Positions 58,003 to 64,000 of a stretch of DNA of 64,000 bases are shown in pieces. The first letter of the stretch is position 1. Every line of letters begins with the position of its first letter. Origin of the DNA: Pseudothauera nasutitermitis (GTDB taxonomy: Bacteria > Pseudomonadota > Gammaproteobacteria > Burkholderiales > Rhodocyclaceae); contig NZ_SSOC01000008.1 of assembly GCF_004801295.1 (NCBI RefSeq), forward strand, positions 62,001-126,000, in the 5' to 3' direction. A program made the translations under genes and the position numbers. Below the pieces are notes generated by a model, which made no database searches, was not told where the DNA came from, and saw only the letters and a list, made by a program, of their open reading frames with translations.

Positions 58003-60729
58003 TCAGTTCAGCTTGCCGTGGCAGTGCTTGTACTTCTTGCCCGAGCCGCAGGGGCACGGATCGTTGCGCCCCACCTTGGGCCCGGCCACCGCCGGCTGGC
58101 GGGCGCCGTCGCGCTCGGCATTCGCTGCACCCAGCGCTTCGTCGTAGTCGGCATGGTGGTACTGCACGTTCTCGACTTCGGGCGGAGTTTCGGCCTGCTC
58201 GAGCTGGCTTTCGGTGCGGATCTGCACGGTCAGCAGCAGTTTGGTGACGTCGGCGCGCACGGTGTCGAGCAGGGCTTCGAACAGTTCGAAGGCTTCGCGC
58301 TTGTATTCCTGCTTGGGGTTCTTCTGCGCGTAGCCGCGCAGGTGGATGCCCTGGCGCAGGTGGTCGAGCGCGGCCAGATGCTCGCGCCAGTGGGTGTCCA
58401 GGCTCTGCAGCATGACGTTGCGTTCGAACTGGTGCCAGGCGGCCGGATCGACCAGCGCGATCTTGGCCGCGTAGGCTTGCTCGGCGGCATCCAGGATGCG
58501 CTTGAGCAGATTGTCGGCATCCAGATTGGGCTCGGCCTTCAGCCATTCCACCAGCGGCAGCTTGAGCAGGAAGTCGGCCGCCAGGCTCTGCTCCAGCGAC
58601 GGGATTTCCCACTGATCTTCCACGCTGTCTTCCGGCACGTGGGTGCGGAAGGCGTCGTGCAGCACGCCCTGGCGCATGGCCTGGATGGTTTCGGAGATGT
58701 CCTCGGTTTCCAGCAGTTCGTTGCGCTGCTGGTAGATGACCTTGCGCTGGTCGTTGGCGACATCGTCGTATTCAAGCAGTTGCTTGCGGATGTCGAAGTT
58801 GCGCTGCTCCACCTTGCGCTGCGCGGATTCCAGCGAACGGGTGACCATGGCGTGCTCGATGGCCTCGCCCTCGGGCATCTTCAGGCGCACCATGATGGCG
58901 TTGAGGCGATCGCCGGCGAAGATCTTCATCAGCGGATCTTCCAGCGACAGGTAGAAGCGGCTGGAGCCCGGGTCGCCCTGGCGGCCCGAACGGCCACGCA
59001 GCTGATTGTCGATGCGGCGCGATTCGTGACGCTCGGTGCCGATGATGTGCAGGCCGCCGGCGGCCACCACCTGTTCGTGCACCTTCTGCCAGTCGGCGCG
59101 CAGTTCGGCGATCTTCGCGCCCTTCTGCTCGGCCGAGAGCGCCTCGTCCGCACGCACGGCGGCAACCTGCTTGTCGATGTTGCCGCCCAGCACGATGTCG
59201 GTACCACGGCCGGCCATGTTGGTGGCGATGGTGACCACGCCCGGACGGCCGGCCTCGGCGACGATCTGCGCCTCGCTGTCGTGCTGCTTGGCATTGAGCA
59301 GCTGGTGGTCGATCTTTTCCTTCTTCAGCAGCGCGGAAAGGAATTCGTTGGTTTCGATGGAGGTGGTGCCCACCAGCACCGGCTGGCCGCGCTGCACGCA
59401 GTCGCGGATGTCGGCGATCACCGCATCCCACTTTTCCTTGGCGGTGCGATAGACCTTGTCGTTCTCGTCGCGCCGGACCATCGCCCGGTTGGTCGGCACC
59501 ACCACGGTTTCCAGCCCGTAGATGGAATGGAACTCGAAGGCTTCGGTGTCGGCCGTGCCGGTCATGCCGGCGAGCTTGCCGTACATGCGGAAGTAATTCT
59601 GGAAGGTGATCGAGGCGAGCGTCTGGTTCTCCGCCTGGATCTTCACGCCTTCCTTGGCCTCCACGGCCTGGTGCAGGCCCTCGGACCAGCGCCGGCCGGC
59701 CATCAGGCGGCCGGTGAATTCGTCGACGATCACCACTTCGCCGTTCTGCACCACGTAGTGCTGATCCTTGTGGTACAGCGCGTGGGCACGCAGCGCGGCA
59801 TACAGGTGATGCACCAGCAGGATGTTGCCCGGCTCGTACAGGCCGCCGCCCTCGGTCAGCAGACCCATGCGCACCAGGATCTGCTCGGCCGTTTCGTGGC
59901 CCTGCTCGGTGAGCAGCACCTGGTTGGCCTTCAGATCCACCGTGTAGTCGCCCGGCACGCTGATGTTGTCGCCCTCGCCTTCCTGCCGCTTCAGCAGCGG
60001 CGCCACCTGGTTCATCTTCAGGTACAGCTCGGTGTGGTCCTCGGCCTGGCCGGAGATGATCAGCGGGGTGCGCGCCTCGTCGATGAGGATGGAGTCCACC
60101 TCGTCGACGATGGCGAAGTTCAGTCCGCGCTGCACGCGCTCGGTGGTCGCATAGACCATGTTGTCGCGCAGGTAGTCGAAACCGAATTCGTTGTTGGTGC
60201 CGTAGGTGATGTCGGCCTCGTAGGCGGCCTTCTTCTCGTCGTGCGGCAGGCGCGACAGGTTGCAGCCGGTGGTCATGCCGAGGAAGGCGAAGATGCGCCC
60301 CATTTGCTCGGCGTCGCGGCTGGCCAGGTAATCGTTGACGGTGACGATGTGCACGCCCTTGCCGGTCAGCGCGTTCAGGTAGGCCGGCAGCGTGGCCACC
60401 AGGGTCTTGCCCTCGCCGGTGCGCATTTCGGCGATCTTGCCGTTGTGCAGCACCATGCCGCCGACCAGCTGCACGTCGAAGTGGCGCATGCCGAGCACCC
60501 GCTTGCCGGTCTCGCGCACCACCGCGAAGGCCTCCGGCAGCAGCGCGTCGAGCTTCTCGCCCTGTTCCAGGCGCTGTCGGAACTCCCCGGTCTTGCCGCG
60601 CAGCGCCTCGTCCGAGAGCGCCGAGATTTCCGGCTCCAGCGCGTTGATCCGATTGACGGTCTGCTGATACTGGCGAATCAGGCGGTCGTTGCGACTGCCG
60701 AAGATTTTCTTGAGGAGGCCGGAGATCAT
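58003..60729 (-). CDS. secA: Preprotein translocase ATPase SecA
   Basis: SecA drives protein export through SecYEG. The 908-residue protein has Walker [21 protein letters not shown] (about residue 102 on), the DEAD-like [20 protein letters not shown], the preprotein cross-linking domain, the second helicase fold ([38 protein letters not shown]) and [22 protein letters not shown]-terminal SEC-C zinc motif, [14 protein letters not shown], binds SecB. The ATG at 60729 has AGGA upstream. It is divergent from the dciA-like gene. Confidence 0.98.
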   Translation of the reverse strand: MISGLLKKIFGSRNDRLIRQYQQTVNRINALEPEISALSDEALRGKTGEFRQRLEQGEKLDALLPEAFAVVRETGKRVLGMRHFDVQLVGGMVLHNGKIAEMRTGEGKTLVATLPAYLNALTGKGVHIVTVNDYLASRDAEQMGRIFAFLGMTTGCNLSRLPHDEKKAAYEADITYGTNNEFGFDYLRDNMVYATTERVQRGLNFAIVDEVDSILIDEARTPLIISGQAEDHTELYLKMNQVAPLLKRQEGEGDNISVPGDYTVDLKANQVLLTEQGHETAEQILVRMGLLTEGGGLYEPGNILLVHHLYAALRAHALYHKDQHYVVQNGEVVIVDEFTGRLMAGRRWSEGLHQAVEAKEGVKIQAENQTLASITFQNYFRMYGKLAGMTGTADTEAFEFHSIYGLETVVVPTNRAMVRRDENDKVYRTAKEKWDAVIADIRDCVQRGQPVLVGTTSIETNEFLSALLKKEKIDHQLLNAKQHDSEAQIVAEAGRPGVVTIATNMAGRGTDIVLGGNIDKQVAAVRADEALSAEQKGAKIAELRADWQKVHEQVVAAGGLHIIGTERHESRRIDNQLRGRSGRQGDPGSSRFYLSLEDPLMKIFAGDRLNAIMVRLKMPEGEAIEHAMVTRSLESAQRKVEQRNFDIRKQLLEYDDVANDQRKVIYQQRNELLETEDISETIQAMRQGVLHDAFRTHVPEDSVEDQWEIPSLEQSLAADFLLKLPLVEWLKAEPNLDADNLLKRILDAAEQAYAAKIALVDPAAWHQFERNVMLQSLDTHWREHLAALDHLRQGIHLRGYAQKNPKQEYKREAFELFEALLDTVRADVTKLLLTVQIRTESQLEQAETPPEVENVQYHHADYDEALGAANAERDGARQPAVAGPKVGRNDPCPCGSGKKYKHCHGKLN

Positions 60730-60865
60730 GGGGTCCTGTCGGTCGATTTCGACAAAGGCGGAAGTTTAGCACGCCCGTCTGACCGCCTCGTAGCACCCCC
60801 ATGGCACGCGCTTGCCCCGGCGCACGCACGCCCCTACCATCTGGAAGCCCACTCGGACTTCCGCC

Positions 60866-61294
60866 ATGACCCAGCTTCTCCAGCGCTACCTCGGCGGCGG
60901 CGATACCCTTGCCCGCCTGCAGGACCACGCCGCGCGCCTGCGCCGCCTGCAGGGCGCTTTCGAGCGCTGCCTGCCGCCCTTGCTGGCGGCCTCCTGCAAG
61001 GTTGCCAATCTGAAGGACGACACCCTGGTGGTGTTCGCCCAGGGCAACGCGGTGGCGGTCAAGCTCAAGCAGATGGCCCCCAGCCTGGTCCAGCGCCTCG
61101 CCGAACAGGGCCATGCGCTGCGGGAAATCCGCGTGCGCGTCGCCCTGCGCGAGGCGGCGCCGTGGCGTCCGGCGCCGCCGACACGCAGCATCCCGGAAGC
61201 AGGCAAGCGCAGCCTGAACGAACTGGCGGCCTCGCTGCCGGCGGACTCGCCCCTGCGCGAGGCGCTCGAACGCCTGGCGCGGCGCAGCCGCTAG
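60866..61294 (+). CDS. DciA-like (DUF721) protein
   Basis: This 142-residue basic protein starts MTQLLQRYLGGGDTLARLQD. It carries the DUF721 core: LPPLLAASCKVANLKDDTLV, VFAQGNAVAVKLKQMAPSLV, QRLAEQGHALREIRVRVAL. DciA proteins of this family help load the replicative helicase in bacteria lacking DnaC, and in many betaproteobacteria a DUF721 gene lies between lpxC and secA as here. The Arg/Pro-rich C-terminus is not conserved. The ATG at 60866 is chosen because the upstream codons fall in the promoter region shared with secA. Confidence 0.82.
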   Translation: MTQLLQRYLGGGDTLARLQDHAARLRRLQGAFERCLPPLLAASCKVANLKDDTLVVFAQGNAVAVKLKQMAPSLVQRLAEQGHALREIRVRVALREAAPWRPAPPTRSIPEAGKRSLNELAASLPADSPLREALERLARRSR

Positions 61295-61312
61295 AAAACA
61301 GGGGGAAGGCCC

Positions 61313-61498
61313 TCAGGCCGAGAAGAAGATCCGCTCGAAGGCGAACAGCACCAGCACCAGCAGCACCGCCAGCAGCGTACCGCGGGTGAAGTTCCACGCC
61401 CACTGGCGGTAGCGCGGATTGCCGGTGAGCAGCCAGGCGAGCAGCGACGCGCCGATGCCCACGGCGGCGAACAGGATCAGGATGCGGACGATCACCAT
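61313..61498 (-). CDS. Small two-helix membrane protein
   Basis: The 61-residue protein has two hydrophobic helices (residues 3-25 and 40-59: VIVRILILFAAVGIGASLLA and LAVLLVLVLFAFERIFFSA) around a short basic loop, GNPRYRQWAWNFTRG. It lies 12 bases after lpxC on the same strand and is probably co-transcribed. I do not recognise a named family with confidence; small proteins of this type are common next to lpxC in betaproteobacteria. Function unknown. Confidence 0.7.
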   Translation of the reverse strand: MVIVRILILFAAVGIGASLLAWLLTGNPRYRQWAWNFTRGTLLAVLLVLVLFAFERIFFSA

Positions 61499-61510
61499 CG
61501 GCTCTGGGAC

Positions 61511-62428
61511 TCAGGCCAGCGCCAGGTCGAACTGGTGGCTGACCGCGGGCGGCGTGGCCGCGGCCTGTTCGAAGGTGACAATCTCCCAGGCTTCCTGGTC
61601 CTCCAGCAGCACGCGCAGAATCTGGTTGTTGAGCGCGTGCCCGGACTTGTGCGCCGAATACGCGGCGAGCAGCGGGTGGCCGCACAGGTACAGGTCGCCG
61701 ATGGCGTCGAGGATCTTGTGCTTGACGAACTCGTCGGCGTAGCGCAGCCCGTCGGCATTGAGCACGCGGTACTCGTCCATCACGATGGCGTTGTCCAGGC
61801 TGCCGCCCAGGCCCAGGCCGTTGGCGCGCATGAACTCGACGTCCTGCATGAAGCCGAAGGTGCGCGCGCGCGCCACTTCGCGCACGTAGGAATGCTCGGC
61901 GAAATCCACGGTGACCGTGGTCGGCGTACGCTCGATGGCGGGATGATTGAAGACGATGGAGAAGGTCAGGCGGAAGCCGTCGTAGGGCTCCAGGCGCACC
62001 CACTTGTCGCCCTCGCGATACTCCACCGCGCGCTTGACGCGCAGGAAGCGCTTGGGCGCGTTCTGCTCCTCGATGCCGGCGGACTGCAGCAGGAACACGA
62101 AGGGGCCGGAGCTGCCGTCGAGGATGGGAATCTCGGGCGCATCCACATCCACGTACAGATTGTCGATGCCCAGGCCGGCCAGCGCCGACATCAGGTGTTC
62201 GACGGTGCCCACCTTGTGACCGTCGCGCTCCAGGCCGGAGCACATGCGCGTGTCGCACACCGCGTAGGGGTCGGCGGGCAGGGTCAGCGGCGGATCGAGG
62301 TCCACGCGATGGAACACGATGCCCGTGCCCGGCGCCGCCGGACGCAGAGACAGATTGACCTTGCGGCCGCCGTGCAGGCCCACGCCGGTGGCCTTGACGA
62401 TGGATTTGAGCGTGCGCTGCCTGATCAT
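61511..62428 (-). CDS. lpxC: UDP-3-O-acyl-N-acetylglucosamine deacetylase
   Basis: LpxC carries out the committed step of lipid A synthesis, removing the acetyl group from UDP-3-O-acyl-GlcNAc with zinc. The 305-residue protein shows [20 protein letters not shown], the zinc-ligand region [31 protein letters not shown] with the catalytic glutamate region nearby, [20 protein letters not shown] and the second metal site [15 protein letters not shown] followed by [12 protein letters not shown]. The open frame extends upstream into the repeat element; the ATG at 62428 with AAGGAAAG upstream gives the family start. Confidence 0.97.
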   Translation of the reverse strand: MIRQRTLKSIVKATGVGLHGGRKVNLSLRPAAPGTGIVFHRVDLDPPLTLPADPYAVCDTRMCSGLERDGHKVGTVEHLMSALAGLGIDNLYVDVDAPEIPILDGSSGPFVFLLQSAGIEEQNAPKRFLRVKRAVEYREGDKWVRLEPYDGFRLTFSIVFNHPAIERTPTTVTVDFAEHSYVREVARARTFGFMQDVEFMRANGLGLGGSLDNAIVMDEYRVLNADGLRYADEFVKHKILDAIGDLYLCGHPLLAAYSAHKSGHALNNQILRVLLEDQEAWEIVTFEQAAATPPAVSHQFDLALA

Positions 62429-62503
62429 GATGGCTTTCCTTGAACCGGGCGATTTTAACACGCGATATCGGTCCATCCGGCGCGCGCATTGCTTCACCGT
62501 GTT

Positions 62504-62770
62504 AGGGCGTGTTGACGCGATCCACGGTGGATCGCGTGAGTCTGTGTGGCTGGCTGGCAAGGCGCGCGAGGCGGTCAAGGGTGGTTTCCTTGACAATGAG
62601 CGCAACGCAGCCAGACGGCCACACAGACTCACCCGAAGGGCCACCGTCCAATCCGGCGCATCTCGGCGTTGCGGCTCCTTGCAAGGCCCCGGCATTGCCG
62701 CGTCGCCGCGCCTTGATCTGCGCCGGATTGGACGGTGGCGCGACCGCTGTGGATCGCGTCAACACGCCCT
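62504..62770. repeat. 267-bp element of nested perfect inverted repeats between ftsZ and lpxC
   Basis: Perfect 22-bp terminal inverted repeats (62504-62525 and 62749-62770) enclose two more perfect inverted pairs: 15 bp (62536-62550 with 62618-62632) and 21 bp (62640-62660 with 62719-62739). The left end also forms CGCGATCCAC-G-GTGGATCGCG (62516-62536). Smaller stems lie inside: GTCAAGG/CCTTGAC (62574-62580 with 62588-62594) and CCTTGCAAGG. As RNA or single-stranded DNA it would fold into a cloverleaf-like junction. The symmetry creates open frames of 87 codons on both strands, which look non-coding. It resembles a MITE or large REP-type element; no target duplication is visible. Confidence 0.75.
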
Positions 62771-62778
62771 GAAGGGCG

Positions 62779-62830
62779 ACGGGCGCCCGGACACGGACCG
62801 GAGGCGGGAGGTCCGTGCCTGGGCGCCCGT
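62779..62830 (-). terminator. Large stem-loop after ftsZ
   Basis: The 10-bp arms ACGGGCGCCC (62779-62788) and GGGCGCCCGT (62821-62830) enclose a second 8-bp stem CACGGACC/GGTCCGTG (62792-62799 with 62810-62817). It lies 30 bases past the ftsZ stop. No U-run follows on the minus strand, so it may be a processing or partly terminating structure. Confidence 0.6.
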
Positions 62831-62859
62831 ACGCGCGGGCGGCGAAGCGGGCGACGCCG

Positions 62860-63999
62860 TCAGTCGGCCTGCTTGCGCAGGAAGGCCGGAATGTCGTAGG
62901 TGCCCATGCCGTTGGCGCTCATCGCTTCCACCGTGGTGCGGCGGCCGCTGCGGATCACCGCCGGCACGTCGAGGTTGCTCATGTCGGGCGCGCCGCTGGC
63001 CGGACCATAGGTGCCGGTGCCCTGCACCACCTGCATGACCGGCTGACGCGCGGCGCGCGGCGTGCCCAGGCCGGTGGCGACCACGGTGATGCGGATGCGG
63101 TCTTCCATGGACTCCTCGAACACCGTGCCGTACTTGACGAAGGCTTCCGGCGCGGCGAAGGCCTGCACGGTCTTCACCGCGTCGCGCACTTCGGACATCT
63201 TCAGCGAGCGGCTGGCGGTGATGTTGATCAGCACGCAACGCGCACCGGACAGTTCGGTGCCTTCCAGCAGCGGGGAAACGGCGGCCTGCTCGGCGGCGAT
63301 GCGCGCGCGGTCCAGGCCGGCGGCCTCGGCCGAGCCCATCATCGCGCGGCCCATCTCGGCCATCGCGGTGCGCACGTCCTGGAAGTCCACGTTGACCAGG
63401 CCCGGCACGTTGATGATCTCGGCGATGCCGCCCACCGCGGAACGCAGCACGTTGTCGGCGGAGCGGAAGCAATCCTCGAAGCCGGCATCGTCGCCGAACA
63501 CTTCGAGCAGCTTGTCGTTGAGCACGACGATCAGCGAGTCCACGTTGCGGGTGAGTTCCTCCACGCCGCTCTCGGCCACCCGCAGGCGGTTCTCGAAGTC
63601 GAACGGCTTGGTGACCACGGCCACGGTGAGGATGCCCAGTTCCTTGGCGATCTCGGCCACCACGGGCGCGGCGCCGGTACCCGTGCCGCCGCCCATGCCG
63701 CCGGTGATGAAGCACATATGCGCGCCTTCCAGCGCGGCGACCAGCGCCTCGCGCGATTCCTGCGCGGCGGCGCGTCCGGCTTCCGGCTTGGAGCCGGCGC
63801 CCAGGCCCGAGGTGCCGAGCTGGATCTTGATGGGTGCGAGGCAGCGCGACAGCGCCTGCGCATCGGTGTTGGCGGCGATGAACTGCACGCCCTGCACGCC
63901 GTCGCGGATCATGTGGTCGACCGCATTGCCGCCGGCACCGCCGACACCGATCACCTTGATCACCGTTCCGGTGGGAACCTTCTCAACGATTTCAAACAT
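62860..63999 (-). CDS. ftsZ: Cell division protein FtsZ
   Basis: FtsZ is the tubulin-like GTPase that forms the division ring. The 379-residue protein has the N-terminal VIKVIGVGGAGGNAVDHMIR, the tubulin signature GGMGGGTGTGAAPVVAEIAK (GGGTGTG at 103-109), the T7 synergy region NVDFQDVRTAMAEMGRAMMG and a C-terminal peptide (YDIPAFLRKQAD) that binds FtsA/ZipA. The ATG is at 63999, at the window edge, so its promoter and the rest of the dcw cluster lie outside. The order ftsZ-lpxC is the usual end of the cluster. Confidence 0.98.
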   Translation of the reverse strand: MFEIVEKVPTGTVIKVIGVGGAGGNAVDHMIRDGVQGVQFIAANTDAQALSRCLAPIKIQLGTSGLGAGSKPEAGRAAAQESREALVAALEGAHMCFITGGMGGGTGTGAAPVVAEIAKELGILTVAVVTKPFDFENRLRVAESGVEELTRNVDSLIVVLNDKLLEVFGDDAGFEDCFRSADNVLRSAVGGIAEIINVPGLVNVDFQDVRTAMAEMGRAMMGSAEAAGLDRARIAAEQAAVSPLLEGTELSGARCVLINITASRSLKMSEVRDAVKTVQAFAAPEAFVKYGTVFEESMEDRIRITVVATGLGTPRAARQPVMQVVQGTGTYGPASGAPDMSNLDVPAVIRSGRRTTVEAMSANGMGTYDIPAFLRKQAD

Positions 64000-64000
64000 T

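Noticed and set aside
58018-61389. Plus-strand open frame of 1123 codons over secA
   Set aside because: Shadow of secA on the opposite strand. It also overlaps the real dciA-like gene in another frame and has no recognisable domain.
62502-62772. 87-codon open frames on both strands within the ftsZ-lpxC gap
   Set aside because: They coincide with the inverted-repeat element and mirror each other because of its symmetry. There is no ribosome binding site or family match.

Overview
The window is GC-rich chromosomal DNA. Gene content and protein sequences point to a betaproteobacterium of the Rhodocyclales (Thauera/Azoarcus type). This rests on a group-2 Mrp antiporter, a dmp/aph-type phenol pathway, and housekeeping blocks ordered as in that group. 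The lineage is an inference from protein resemblance, because no rRNA gene is present.

Layout. 1-7.2 kb: the start of accA, a Bax-inhibitor-like membrane protein, a short hibernation-factor-like protein, an NhaR-type LysR regulator, a NarL-type two-component pair, an XRE regulator with a repeated operator-like motif, and tRNA-Leu(CAA). 7.2-9.4 kb: queA-tgt (queuosine). 9.4-27.1 kb: a complete phenol/catechol meta-cleavage locus. It holds a sigma54 activator (dmpR), a ferredoxin (dmpQ), multicomponent phenol hydroxylase (dmpKLMNOP), catechol 2,3-dioxygenase (dmpB), a GntR regulator, and a lower-pathway operon (GlcG-like gene, dmpCDEFGH, an outer-membrane MetA-type protein, an ABM-domain membrane protein, dmpI). 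27.2-41.1 kb: amino-acid use, with an Lrp regulator, putA, a GntR regulator, livJHMGF, metNIQ and an EamA exporter. 41.1-50.0 kb: an Mrp Na+/H+ antiporter operon preceded by a P-type cation ATPase. 50.2-53.4 kb: yajC-secD-secF. 53.5-64 kb: a DUF2322-like gene, purB, apaG, an HDOD gene, argJ, secA, dciA, a small membrane gene, lpxC and ftsZ.

How the genes work together. Phenol is hydroxylated to catechol (DmpKLMNOP) and cleaved by DmpB, whose iron DmpQ probably keeps reduced. The semialdehyde is taken to pyruvate and acetyl-CoA by DmpC-I. The dmpK operon has a visible sigma54 -24/-12 promoter with two upstream inverted repeats resembling DmpR/XylR sites. A short motif, ATATCGAGA, recurs in the control regions of the locus and may be the operator of the GntR regulator, as AphS/PhcS repress phenol genes in Comamonas.

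The most notable observations are: this shared motif; the splitting of the usually contiguous queA-tgt-yajC-secDF cluster by about 41 kb of catabolic and transport genes; a 267-bp element of nested perfect inverted repeats between ftsZ and lpxC; and an operator-like triplet before the XRE gene. I see no insertion sequence, prophage, CRISPR array or clearly undescribed enzymatic system.
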